This document shows positions 48,396 to 61,000 of a stretch of 64,000 nt of DNA, in pieces. Positions within the stretch are counted from its first letter, which is position 1. Each line of letters starts with the position of its first letter. The notes below the pieces were generated by a model. That model had not been told where the DNA came from. It ran no database searches and saw only the letters and a list, made by a program, of their open reading frames with translations. Source of the stretch: Saxidomus purpurata (lineage: Eukaryota > Mollusca > Bivalvia > Venerida > Veneridae); contig JAFMSR010000005.1 of NCBI GenBank assembly GCA_022818135.1, forward strand, positions 23,637,272 through 23,701,271, in the 5' to 3' direction. A program made the translations under genes and the position numbers.

Positions 48396-51300
48396 GTAAT
48401 ATATGAATAGTTATTTGATTGATATTTATGAAGAAGCAAAATTACAGCTCGCTCTGAACAATATCCTGCAATTAAGGGTTGACAAATATATATTTTACAC
48501 ATTTTTCGTGTGTAACAGTAATAAGAAAATACGGCCTTCCTAAATTCTGTTTTTTTTATCTTTATAATAAACAACGTGAACATAAGTAAATTCTGTCTTA
48601 AAAAATCATACATTTTGCAAACATGAATGCTTGGTTTTAGCGAGGTACATTTTTATATTTGATCGTCAGAGGAAGAAAAATAAGACGAAGGTTAAAGAAG
48701 AGGTGATAAAGGAAGAACCGGCAGATGCAGAAGAAAAGATAGAAGAAGTAGCTACAGGAAACGCAACTAATCGCAGAAAGCTCCCGTGTGTGTTTGGATT
48801 CATAGCCACATGGCTAGCTAAGCGCAAGGAAAAGAGAAGAGACAAGAAGAGAAAAGCGATTGCTGCCAGGGCCTCTCCACCTCAACGACTAGGTATGACA
48901 GTCTTAGCACAGTCTTGGTCACGCCACTGAATACTTTGTAGGAGCAAAGTAACATAAAAAAATATGTTTAAAACTTTATTCTGTTATAGTATAATAAAAT
49001 ATAGTTCGTTCCTTTCTTTTTGGTGTAAACGATTCCAATTTTCGTGCGGATCAAATGAAAAGCAATGTCGCATTTTATTGACATAACAACCCCACGAACA
49101 GGTCTTCATATTTAACGCCAAAGTGTTAATGAACACAGTTGATGGTAAGATCTGATGCTTGACGTGCAGTAATTGAATTTACCAGCCTTTAACTAAAAGA
49201 AATGAAAATTACAGCATTCAACTTTATTTCAGTTCATCTTTTAGTTTGAATGTTTTAATAATAGTTCGATTGCACACGCTGTGGAATTGTACTAAATACT
49301 TAGTAATGGAGGTCCAGCAAGATTCCGTTCTGATATGACCTGTTGGTGTGTCGCATCACTCTTTCTTTCCAACATCTGGTATATTAATATATGATTTGGG
49401 ATGTGAATGTGTTTTTACAGACTGTGTCTCATTAAAGTATGAAATGACTGGTTCTTTAAAAAGTGATGACACTATGATAAAAATAAATTCACCTCACTGT
49501 TACGTTATTAAAACCATTGGTTGAATTTACAGTGAACTCCGTATATAACGACTCCTGATATAGCGAAATTCCGGTTTTAACGAACAAATTTTCTGGGCCC
49601 GATGTTTTTTTCCTTCTTTATAAAGTTTAATATGAAAATACTTAATGGATATAACAAACTTCTGATATACATGTACACTTAAAGGTCTAAATGGGTCCGT
49701 TATATACGGAGTTTACTGTATTGGTGAATCTATGCCATATTTGAAACACGTGACTGTTCTAGACACTGTTAAGACATGTATATTGCAGTGGAATACGAGC
49801 ATAAATCGACAAGAGGAGGTGAAGCATTTACCATTGAGGTCGACAACAGACCGAGCTTTGCAAAGCCGCTTCTGCCACCCATCAAGCAGACCCCTGGACC
49901 TGTAAGTAAAACATTCAGTGGCTTCCTTTAAGCAAACTCATTTTTTTCCAGATTACAGAGTTGTTTACCGAAAACCTTCAACGTAACTATGATCTTGGCT
50001 TGCAAGTGTACCTCTACTAAGCATATAAATCGCAAATTTCGCACTTGAGGGAGGGTGAATATGAATTTTGTAATCTGTAAAAACTGCTAAAGACCGGTGA
50101 TGACATTTCAACTTCAATATTTCACGATTTAAATTCGTGATTCGTGAATGAGCTTTCTCTGACCTTTTGACCTATTTTTCGTCTTTGAAGCAATGGTTTT
50201 CATGTGAGCGATATAGGGCCATTATGGCCCTCTTCTAACACAAATTACAGGTCAATAGATGTGCCATTTGAATTGTCCATAGCTGATGTCATGTAATAAA
50301 ACTGACCCACTGGTATACGTATCGTCTATATAGAGCTATATCCAGCAACAGTTTACTGTAGCAGAATTTAAAGCATCGTGACTTTTCATATGAAAACCCC
50401 TTAAATTCAGATACGCCGTGAAAGATACCAGAATGCTGTCTGCAGGAGAGCGGAAAATTTGGCACAAAGAAAGAACGCTGCTAGAGAATTCGAAAAGAAA
50501 AAGTAAGTTTTATTGATTATTAAATAATGTTTCAATATATTTCTTCTTTTTACAAAATGCTTCTTTGCTCTACTCTGTTACGTATATCAGTTACGTCACT
50601 CACACAGTATCCTAAATGTACTGTATATTTTAAATGCAACACAGTAACTACTCTTTTTAAAAATAAAACTTAATGTTCAGTATTGTTCTTAATCTAAGCC
50701 ACAAAAAGACCAACATGTGGCTCAGGACACATAACAAGTGATGAATTACAAAACTACAAAAAATCTTTAAATAACCCGATGCCTGAAATGATTTCACACA
50801 AGTTCAACTGTTATGTGCAAGACACCCTATCGAGATCGATGTAAATTGTTGAAATCATAAAAGTGCATAATAAAAACAGTCAAAGCAATCTTACTCTGAA
50901 TGTAAGGAAATTAATTACATCAGACAGGGAATTATATCACATTTAGAGCTCATCTAGAGCTCATTTAGAGCTCATTCCTTGTTACGGATATTCTGTTTAA
51001 CCTCAGGTGAGCGATATAACGTCATCATGATGTTCATGTTATCTATGCTATCGTACATGACCAATACTGTTAATAGACCTGACCAGCGCACTCGCACTCG
51101 CACACGTAAATGTAAACGTACAACGTACAACTGCCTAATTTCGGGGGTGATCTCAAACGATTCTAGTATCATATGAAATCTTGGTTACGTTCATTATTAA
51201 AAAGTCTTCATCATTATGTAATACCATTCGCTATTATACTAATAGACCTGACCAGCGCACTCGCACTCGCACACGTAAATGTAAACGTTCAACGTACACC

Positions 51301-53258
51301 TGCCTAATTTCGGGGGTGATCTCAAACGATTCTAGTATCATATGAAATCTTGGTTACGTTTATTATTAAAAAGTCTTCATCATTATATAATAACACTATT
51401 ATTTCATTATAATCATTACTATTCGTATTCTGTAGAACTAATACAAGATTGAACATATACACCGTCATCATAATCACCATGAAGAGATTCATCCTTGCAA
51501 TTAAATGAATCAATACTTTAATCAGTTTCATCACAATCGTGGTTTCCGCTCAATAACTCGAGGTAGGAGTGACCATTGCAATCAAACTTGGTGTGTAGGA
51601 AGACTGTGTTGAGAGGAAGCTTGGAATTGCATTTTGGGTCACTAAAATCAAAGTCCGTGTCACTGTTACTAAAATAGAAGATAAGATTCCAATCGATAAC
51701 TCAGGCTATACTCGGAGTGACGAATTACAATGAAAATCAGTGTGTAGGTAGCTTATGTGGAGATTTGCATTGCATTTAGGTAACGAGATTCTATGTCAAG
51801 GTCACTGTTATTGAAAACGATTGTTTTTAAATTGTTCTAAAAAAGTTATTTTCGGGGGTCAATGTCATTGTCACTAAAAAAGATTTTTTAAATTCTAAAA
51901 TTGTTCTGAAAAAAAGAGAATATTTTCTGGGTGCCGTGTTCAAGGTCATTGTCATTATATATATATGTTTTTTCTTTAATATTAATAAAAGATTTTCTTT
52001 GAGGGGGCGGGGTGTCAATGTCAATGTATTTTTAAATTCTCATATTTTTTTGGTCATATCACTGTTGTGGTTTTCTTGTCAAGGTCACTTGAAGATTTTT
52101 TTTCTAATTCTAGATTTTTTCCCGGAACCATTGAAAACCTGTGTTTGAGACATTATTTGTTTTATTTTCATAATGTTACAACTGATGTAGACAATGACTC
52201 TCATGAAAACGACGATTTTGATGAAACTGATTATTGATTAATTTATTGCAAGGATGAATCTCTTCATGATGATTAAGATAATGGTGTATATTTTAACCTT
52301 GTATTAGTTTTACAGCACACGACAGTAATAACTATTATTAGTATAATAGCGAATGGTATTACATAATGATGAAGACTTTTTAATAATGAACGTAACCAAG
52401 ATTTCCTATGATACTAGAATCGTTTGAGATCACCCCCGAAATTAGGCAGTTGTACGTTGTACGTTTACATTTACATGTGCGAGTGCGAGTGTGCTGGTTA
52501 GGTCTACTAGAAATGTAACCCTTTTCCTTCTGAGTATAATATACTGAGTGAAGTGCACACAGAAATGCACGTTTACAGCAACATCGATCTAAGTTTAAAT
52601 GGTTTAAGGTCTCAGGAGCACACTTACAAGCAGCTCTCACTTTACCAAGAACTTTGCCATTTTATTTGTTGTTATTTTATTCCTAACTTTGCTTTTTAAA
52701 TCGATAGGTTAAATATTAGGAATATAGCGTATAATCTTTCATAGATATTGCAAAAAATTAAAGGCTTTCTGGCAACTCTTTTTTCATGGAGAAACGAATG
52801 AGTACAAAAGAAAGGCATTTGTCAACATGGTCTTAGAGTGAATAGAACATGGTTCTCAGTAAATCTATTTTTCTTTATCACTACATTCAAAATGATCCTG
52901 GCACTCTAACAAACGCGAAGAATATGAAGTTCATTTCATCTTGCATCTTTTATAATTCAGGGTCAAATACAAGGATAAAAGGGCACAAAGCGACTACCAG
53001 TTCCGGCAGAAGGCACACGTCAGTATAAGACAAAAGCAGGCCAATGCTGAGTGGAACCGGGACATCATTAGCCGCTCCAAGAGCAGACTCCGAGCTCCAT
53101 CTGCCATGCAACCTAGCGAATACTCCGACAAAAGCTTCAACGAACCATCTGCCGAGTCGTCATTTGGGTCCATCCACGGCCCCTCCTGCCTTTCCGAGAA
53201 CGAAGATGACCGCGGCGTTTGGATTGTCGACAAGGTGGTCGACATTCCAATCTTCTAA
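47544..53258 (+). CDS. Array gene copy 3: five-exon gene for a 525-residue lysine-rich repeat protein
   Basis: Seen: join(47544..48395, 48670..48892, 49789..49901, 50411..50502, 52961..53258), 1578 nt including TAA, open throughout with the same phases as copy 1. It differs from copy 1 by a four-residue insertion (KPKK) between repeat units 3 and 4 and by scattered substitutions (for example VTEKAGID in unit 3 and VKYKDKRAQ in exon 5). Intron 4 is 2458 bp against 1022 bp in both other copies, because a foldback element of about 1.4 kb sits inside it. The promoter flank resembles copy 2 more than copy 1. The family is not recognised; the gene structure is well supported. Confidence 0.85.
48670..48892 (+). 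CDS. Copy 3 exon 2
   Basis: 223 nt between gatcgtcag and ctag|gtatga. It begins RKKNKTKVKEE and includes the hydrophobic patch and basic run as in copy 1. Confidence 0.82.
49530..49718. mobile_element. Same pogo-like MITE in intron 2 of copy 3
   Basis: Same position and TIRs; 189 bp, with a six-base CATGTA insertion in the interior. Confidence 0.7.
49789..49901 (+). CDS. Copy 3 exon 3
   Basis: 113 nt between tattgcag and gtaagt, same phase as copy 1. Confidence 0.82.
50411..50502 (+). CDS. Copy 3 exon 4
   Basis: 92 nt between attcag and gtaagt. One silent change (TTT to TTC) relative to copy 1 is visible in EFEKK. Confidence 0.8.
51071..52509. mobile_element. Foldback element in intron 4 of copy 3 (about 1.44 kb)
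   Basis: Introns 4 of copies 1 and 2 are both 1022 bp and lack it. The ends are TAATAGACCTGACC and its inverse GGTTAGGTCTACTA. The left arm consists of a directly repeated unit (51071-51239 and 51240-51405, CGCACTCGCACTCGCACACG) plus further sequence to about 51540; the right arm (about 52185-52509) is its inverse. The loop (about 51540-52185) holds imperfect repeats around GTCAATGTCATTGTCACT. No transposase frame is present, and the target duplication could not be fixed. Confidence 0.75.
52961..53258 (+). CDS. Copy 3 exon 5 with stop
   Basis: 298 nt after the acceptor tataattcag. Several substitutions occur near its start (KDKRAQ, HVSIRQ), and it ends VDIPIF and TAA as in the other copies. 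Confidence 0.83.
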
Positions 53259-53807
53259 ATTTAGCACAAAGACCGACTCCCCCCGTTGTATGGTAGAAAC
53301 CTCCTGTTTATTTCTATATTTCTTTAATCGCATGAAAAAAACAAACAACACCTAACATAGATCTCTCTAAAATCTTGAAGAATAGCTAGACTAGTGTAGC
53401 TGGACCTGAAGCAATGTATAAAGTGGTACCTAATCAGTACTTTGGTAACAATTTGTCTACATTGAGCCTTGTAAAATCTACAGTATTAGATTTTTTAACC
53501 TTCTTAAGAAAAGATATTTTGCAATTTGCCTAGTGTAGACTCACCTGACTGTACACACGTAGTTCACTTTGTTCACCAAGAAAGATAACCCATACTGTGT
53601 TGACCAGAAGATGTACAACCCCATTGAGCGTCTTAATAGCAAACTTGTATTTTTTCTCTTGTGAAAATAGAACTACTAATTCCAATCAATCAATTTTTTG
53701 TAATTTACACTGGTGTCTGTGTTAAAAAACGACCACCACTCATTCAGCAAGAACATTATGCACGAAGGTAAAAACATATAGTGAAAAAAACAACAACGAT
53801 AAAGTGT

Positions 53808-53930
53808 CATATTCATTCATTCATTCATTCATTCATTCATTCATTCATTCATTCATTCATTCATTCATTCATTCCATCCATCCACCATCCATCCATCCAT
53901 CCATCCACCCATCAACTCACTCACTCACTA
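53808..53930. repeat. (ATTC)n then (ATCC)n tract in A3
   Basis: A pure ATTC run of about 65 bases followed by ATCC units and CTCA. The most homogenised of the four tracts. Confidence 0.88.
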
Positions 53931-54305
53931 CAAATCTATCATTGACTCATCATTCATTCATATATATTCCTACATGAACGCGTTAGCGTTGTAGAAGAAA
54001 AATAAAAAAAAAAATATCACCATCAATTCACTCATTCACACACTCATTCACTCATTCACTCATTTACTCATACTCATGCACACATTCATAATTCACTAAA
54101 TAAATTCCTACATGCGTCTGCATTGTAGATGTAAAAAGTAAAAAAAAAATTATAAAAATACAAAAAAATATCACCATCAATTCACTCATTCACACACTCA
54201 TTCACTCATTCACTCATTTACTCATACTCATGCACACATCCATAATTCACTAAATAAATTCCTACATGCGTCTGCATTGTAGATGTAAAAATTAAAAAAA
54301 AATAT

Positions 54306-54350
54306 CACTCACTCACTCACTCACTCACTCACTCACTCACTCACTCACTC
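54306..54350. repeat. (CTCA)n microsatellite in A3
   Basis: About 45 bases of uninterrupted CTCA. Confidence 0.9.
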
Positions 54351-55285
54351 GTTTTATCATTCAACATATTTCTCCATAAAATCAATATGAATCTTAAGAT
54401 ACCAAAACTATATGTGAACCTCGTAATCAATAAACCTTGTTATCATTAATTACCTATATTTTCTCGTTCCTCATTAACACGATCGTTATGGACAACAACA
54501 ACAACAACAACAATAACACATTATAAGTAAAAACACATATGACAAATACAACAGGGAAACTACCATCATAAAATATCGACACAGGGAGCAAATCAGACAA
54601 ATGTCAGACATCTCGTGTGTACGGGCTGATCATGATCTACACTAGGCGATACGACATGCATATCTACCTCGAGTCTGGCAAGGCTTCAATAAGCAAAGCA
54701 AATGAGTTATCCAACCAATCAAGTATCTTGTACAACTCAGTATATCTGTCCAGCTACCTTTGTTTATTTCCTTATTTCCTTTCGTAGAGAGTGAAGGAAA
54801 AAAAATTGAGACATAAGAACATTTCTAAACTTATATATTGTTTTAGTTGTCAAAAACTCGGATTTTAGTCTACCTATGATGTGGCGGGTTGTCGGTCTAG
54901 TTTTGGCCAAGCAATTAAAATTCCAACATAAAAAAGAAAGCATGTTTGCTTCAACATACATGTATATTGTTTTTAAAACCAAAAATTCAGTAGTAAATTT
55001 TGTCGACGAGTTAATATCGTATTGTTGTACATGATTCCTGGTGTTCTAGTGCGCTGTTTAACATTCACCTATAAGGCAATCTAATAGTAGCATTTAAAAA
55101 ATCTGTATTACATCTCTAAATATTTAAAGGAAACTGGGAGAAAAAGAATTTTACGGACGCCAATTTACCATGCCGGTCGTCAAACAATTCAACAAGTCTG
55201 CGCGTCCTTTGTCAAGTAAACCTATTTTTGTCGTTTCATTCGTACGTAACGAAGTCCTTTAGAAACAGGCATTGCTATTTCATTT

Positions 55286-56150
55286 AAAAGATTTGTCACT
55301 CTTCAATCGCGACCTTAAATATCCAAGTATAGATTTACTGTGTATTTGGTTGACCTATTTGCGAAGATGTAGTACGGGTTCTGCTGTCCAAAAAATTAAA
55401 CTGTTATCTACAACATCTACAGTATAAAAATTCAAGGCCTACTTAATACTTTTTCCCATTTTTGTTTTTAGCTTTTCTGGCGTTACTATGAATTTCAACG
55501 ACGAGTGTAAAGCAAACTCATTACGTAACATGAAGAAGTATGAGTGATTGTAAGAACTAAAGCTTCGCTCTACCTATTGTTGTGTTCTGGGAACGGTTAA
55601 AACCTCAAATGTAACACACACCTAATGTAGTGATGACCATAAAAGCCGAATGCTTAATGTAACAAATATTTTACCTTGAATGATGTTCACTTTCGGCGAA
55701 TGTAACAATTTTAACGTTTTCATGACTGTCTTAAATCTCGGGGTTGTTCGAAACATTTTATATCACCTTAAGAAATCTTGTCTGGGGAGAAATTATTTTA
55801 AAACTGACTCCATGGATAGAAGAAGTTGTTGTTTAAAACATTCATATACACATATATGCAGTGTACCAGGTTTTGATTAGAAATGACCTTTGAGGAATTT
55901 ACTTGAACGTTGCTATTGGCAATTATAAAAACAAACGGATTTTGATACCGGTTAAACAATGGTTAAGACTTTCATTGGTCCACATACAGGAGTCACGCGC
56001 AGTGGGGTCATCCTGTCTGAAAACACTAATTCAAACAGGGCTTGTAAGCAAACGAGAGCAAACTGAATATTTTCAAACCTGGTAAAAACGTATCCAATGT
56101 GGTTTTTCAATGTTGTCTAAAAGTGTAAGTCTGTATAAAACAAGCTTATA
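55286..56150. other. Single-copy sequence beyond the array; no gene seen
   Basis: No match to other blocks of the window and no convincing exon. Confidence 0.4.
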
Positions 56151-56978
56151 CAGTAAACTCCGCTTATAACGAACTCCTCGGGACCTATCAAATGTTTTCC
56201 TTACATCCAGAGTTCCTTGTATCCGTATACCGAACAAGTTCCTTATATACGATGTATATATACCGAAGTAAAATATATATCGAACAAGTATTGTATAGGC
56301 AAATGTAATAAAATCCGAACCATCAACTTATAGTTGCTTTTGAATTTCTTACTTCCTGTTGAAGACTTATTAAGATCTATCCTTTTTTCTATATCCGTAA
56401 ACCTAAGTAAAATATTTCAATGATTGATTAAACATGAAAAAGACGGTTCATGTTTCAATTGGCAATACTCAAACAAATACAATTGAAGAAAGCTGATTTT
56501 CGATCACTTCCCATAACCCGAAATATTTAACAAGGTATTTTTTCCCAAAATGGGATCTGCATGCTTCTTAAGAAACGCACACAATTATTTACGTAAATCA
56601 CTTGAATATCGTACTAGCAATTATGTTTGTATTCTCATTTAACTAGACACATGTGTAATGATTTATCTTTATGAATAATAGCAACAAGTGCGCTATGAAA
56701 AATACAATACAGACGGCAAATGAAAAATAAACTTTTTTCGAATTTTAAACTCTTCTGAACATATTTGCAGTTCGATATATACGATTTCTTTACTGTACAT
56801 TTTTCATTGTTGGGCCAGAAAATATAGTTCCTTATATCCGAAGTTTCCTTATAACTGGAGTACGATATAACCGTATATTTTTACATTAAACAAAGAAGGG
56901 AAAAATCAGGCCCAAACAAACTGTTCGTTATATCCGAAGTTTCTTTATATCCGGAGTCGATATAAACGGAGTTTACTG
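56151..56978. mobile_element. pogo/Tigger-like element, non-autonomous (828 bp)
   Basis: It is flanked by TA, starts CAGTAAACTCCGCTTATAAC and ends in an inverse copy (CGGAGTTTACTG). Subterminal words TTCCTTATATCCG and TATATCCGGAGT recur inside. Its TIR matches that of the intron 2 MITEs. No transposase frame. Confidence 0.7.
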
Positions 56979-56979
56979 T

Positions 56980-59549
56980 ACATGTATAGCGCAATAGCGC
57001 AGGGGTTCCCATGACGTGCCCAAATTTCTTCTCTGATTAGGTTCGTTATCGATCTCAACGAAGATCATGCAACCATACACATCGCGACCAAGTTTGCTCA
57101 TGGTTGCTGAAGAATTGTAACCGCCAGGGTGTAAACAATGCCAGATATAACAAATTTTAATACATCATGGACATTTAATTGTTTAACGATAGGTTCGATC
57201 ACTTATTTGAGCGTTTGTGGTCGATCACATTCAATTAACATTTGGTAATGATTGTTCAAATCGTTCAAATCATGAATTTTTAAGAAATGTTAAAATTAGA
57301 TATGGCAATGTTTGCTCCTTCAGTGGCAGTAGCTCTAGAACTTCTATATCTATCCTGGCCAATATGCATAGCTCCAAAAATTGAATTGGACAGCTTCAGA
57401 AATGAGGCTGCTAGAGTTTTAAAGGGGCACTCCCTAAGATCATATTCTCGAAACATAAATAATGTATGGTGTTTGGCCCATCACGGTAGGTCCAGAATTC
57501 GTGGTATTTTCTGTCCCCTCGCTCTCATTAAATCAAACAACTTGAGTAAACCAAACTGTAAATATGTTCCAGTTGATGTTTTCCGTTGATATCCATTACG
57601 AAAATTTGGTGTTCTTATACCTTCAGTGTTGCTTCATGTACTCCAAAGGTGAGTCTGAACATTTTTTATTATTGAAATAGCTGTTACTGGAAGAATATGG
57701 TTTTTAATCATTTGATATTGATTAAAAAGAAATATAGTTTTAAACGAGATTCTTAAATATCATATGGGACACTTCTGTTGCAATGCAACTTTTTGCTCGA
57801 CCCACGAATTCTGGTGCACATATCCATGTGACGTCAAAGGTCAACACATTGTATATTTTGGAAGCTGCGTAAATAATTTGACATCAGCATAAATAAAGTA
57901 AGTCGTTTATGTTAAATGTTAGATGTTCTTGGTTATATTTTGACCTTGGTCGTTTCTTTGTTTAACTTTGCGTACCTAATAATACTTTAGAATACTCTAT
58001 TATTTATGCTCGGAGGTATTTAATTTGACACCAGTTTAAGGGAATGTCTCTTTTAAGTAAAACAAAATATAGATTTAGAAGCCATAGAAACAGAGTTTAG
58101 ACTGTAAGAAATGCTTTCTTTAGATTTTTTTTGGTATTGTAGTATCTAAATTCACTTTGTGAAATATGCACATTTTTTTCAAGTAAAAATCTAGCTGAAA
58201 TAGATGTGTGTAAAAAGGGTAGAGGAAATAATAGCTTTTAACCCAATACGCCAAACTCTTCCTGCTACTGTACCAGTACAAAATAATAATAACTTTCTAA
58301 ATATTACTTTTCCTATTTTGACTGGGAGAGTCAATTAAAACAGCCAACTGCATGCGGAGCCATGCCGAAATATGTACCAAAAACAATAACACAAGGGAGA
58401 TCACTGCCAAGAAAGGAAATGGAACTATTATTTTATTAGTCCAATTTTCTTTATATATAAAGGACCAACTTCAAATACTTCATATGCGGCATTATCATTA
58501 GTTTAACACATTTAAATGCACATCAACCGAAAACTGCTTTTATAAAACTGTCACCAAAAATACACTATATGCACAGATACGCATAATGTCACTTTAAGAA
58601 AATAATAATTGCTTTAAAATTGCCGATTAAGTTGCATGTAATATGTAAGCATTTGCATATCCTTCGTCCGCAACATAAATACCATATTCGCTTTTGTAAC
58701 AAAATATTGGTATCTGAACTCGCTTTATCTTTACATTTTGACTCAATAAAAACGAAATAGTTTGCATCTTTGTGCAGCCATTTTAAAGTTTATTTCTATG
58801 GATACAACCACATTTCTGAAAACTGTTTCCATGGTAACGCGATTAGTTCTGAATACTTGTGAAACCATGTTCTATATTCGCTATAACAAGAGTAGGATAT
58901 CTATTCATCTTACCTTTACAGTTTCAAGGCACTATCATGCTTCTTTATTTCATGTTTCCAATAGGGCTGAGGTGGGTGCTGCCGGGTTTTGTTATTTTAC
59001 ATTTATTAAGAACCAAACAACAAAAAGACTATTTTCCCGGATTAACTTTCATATTTTACCGCTGAAGTACCCAGTAGACTGAATAAAAGAAAAGGAGGAC
59101 ATCCGCCATGTTATCCAACACAAAGGCAAAGAGGGCGTCCCTTTTTTAAAATATTTTATTTTATTTTTTCTGCAACACTCATGGACATGTGCTCAGTTTG
59201 TTCAAAGGTATGGCAAGATAATAGTCCAGACTGCGACATTAAACAATAAACTGTTCCGCCAGTTTTTAAATTGCCACCAGACTATGTTTACATGTATAGG
59301 TTCCGGTTCCATGTTGCGTCACATGGTAGACGGAAAACCAGCTTTTGAGGACGTAACTCTTAGCAGTTTGTGTTGATAACATGGCGTGTGCACCCTTTTC
59401 TTTTTCAGTCTACCGTGTACTTCAGCAGTAAAATATGAAAGTAAGATCCGGGAAAATAAGATCATATTTTGTTAGCCTGGTTCTTAAATAAATGTAAAAA
59501 GACAAAACAAAGCCGGAAAAGCATAATCCCGACCTCGAGCTCCTATGGT
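56980..59549. other. Single-copy sequence; no supported gene
   Basis: The longest open frame (57287-57589, + strand, 100 codons) has no recognised motif, no splice support and no second copy; it is not called. Confidence 0.4.
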
Positions 59550-59995
59550 TTTCCAGTGAATTAAAGTTTTCTCAGTGAAATAAAAGTGATAATCCACAGT
59601 TTTGAAACAGTGGATTACCATTCTTTTTTTCCACTGTTTTGCAATCTTAAACCCGGAATAGCGTCACAACGTTTACCGAGCGTAATTAATGCTGAAACCA
59701 TGCGACGATGACGTCGTTTAAATGACGTCATTTGCGCTATGTATAAAGACGTTTTCAGCGATTTTCGATATTTTATAAAAACAAACTCAATAAAAGTAGA
59801 GTTTTAACCATAAAATAAATAGAAAAATTGTTGGTTTCGGTGTGATATCACGTTAATTTCACCTGTGAACACCAAAATTTGTATTTTCCACTCGTGGCTG
59901 CGCCACTCGTGAAATTATTACTTTTGGTGCCCACTTAGTGAAATTATACCGTGATCTTACACCGAAACCAACAATTATCCTCTATATCTTCTTTT
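59550..59995. mobile_element. Second copy, inverted, of the structured element at 26458-26913
   Basis: Read on the minus strand it follows 26462-26890 closely, including the large hairpin (GTTGGTTTCGGTG arms), the TGACGTCATTTGCGC part and the CCACTGTTTCAAAACTGTGG palindrome. Confidence 0.75.
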
Positions 59996-60039
59996 TTCAA
60001 AAAACAAACTACTACATTAAATAGAATTTTAACTAGAGC

Positions 60040-61000
60040 TATCACTGAAGGTGATGAATACCACCTCCCCAAACACCGCACATACATAATACATAAAATT
60101 TATGTAACATTGTATGCTTTAGTTTTTCGACCATGCACAACTAAGCATGGCGCTTATCACTTTTGTGAAGTATCACAAATTCTGATAAGCGGTTTTGGAG
60201 ATTAAGAGTGCAAAGGGTTTTATTATCATGAGACCCTGTGACCTTGACCTAGTTTCAAAAAAACTTAAATAGTACACATCTAAACATGGTATTTATCACT
60301 TTTGCGAAGTATCATTAAATTCTGACCAGGGATTTTGGAGATTAAGAGCAAACAAGATTTTAATATCGCAAGCACCTGTGACATTGACCTTTGACCCCGT
60401 TACCGAAAACACAGACTATGCACAACTAGGGGCCATGGTGATTATCGTTTCAGTGAAATACCGTTAAATTCTGACCATGGATTTTGGAAATAAAGGGCGC
60501 ACAAGATTTTACTGTCTCGAACCGTGTGACCTTTACCTTTAACTAAAAACCCGAAACATGGACTATGCACAACAAGGGATGGTAATTATCATGTATATGA
60601 AGTATCATTATGTTTTGACCAAGGAATTTGGAGATTCAGACTCCACAATATTTAAATATCTCGAGCCCTTGTGACCTTGAACTTTGATATAGTGACCCGA
60701 TAGATTACATTCTGACCTGGGTTTTGGAGACTAAACGTCCACACTATCTAGCTAACTCGACCTCTTGTTACCTTGACATTTGACCTAGTGACCCAAAATA
60801 TAAACCATGCACAACTAAGCATAGAACTTATCATTTGTGTAAAGTATCATTAAATTTTGACCAGGGGTTTTGGAGATTCAGCTTCAACAAGATTTCGTCA
60901 ACAGACGGACGGACGGACGTACGGACGGACGGACGAATAGACAGAAAGACAAGATGAATCCAGTATACCCCCTTACACTTTGTGTTCGGGGGTAAAATAA
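60040..61000 (+). repeat. Dispersed repeat of 'GACCTTTGACC' type with (GGAC)n tail
   Basis: About five imperfect tandem sections of about 140-180 bp share phrases such as AAGTATCATTAAATTCTGACC, TTTTGGAGATTAAGAG and GTGACCTTGACC, ending in GACGGACGGACG (60903-60930) and CTTTGTGTTCGGGGGTA. This style is common in bivalve genomes (general knowledge). Confidence 0.65.

Larger units (their letters stand above)
53360..55285 (+). repeat. Duplicated 3' flank A3 after copy 3
   Basis: It aligns with A0-A2 until the 'gaaacaggcattgctatttca' region at about 55285, beyond which no other block of this window matches. This is probably the downstream edge of the array or a rearrangement point. Confidence 0.75.

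Noticed and set aside
57287..57589. 100-codon plus-strand frame
   Set aside because: No motif, no splice partners and no paralogue; the length is within chance for 64 kb of sequence.
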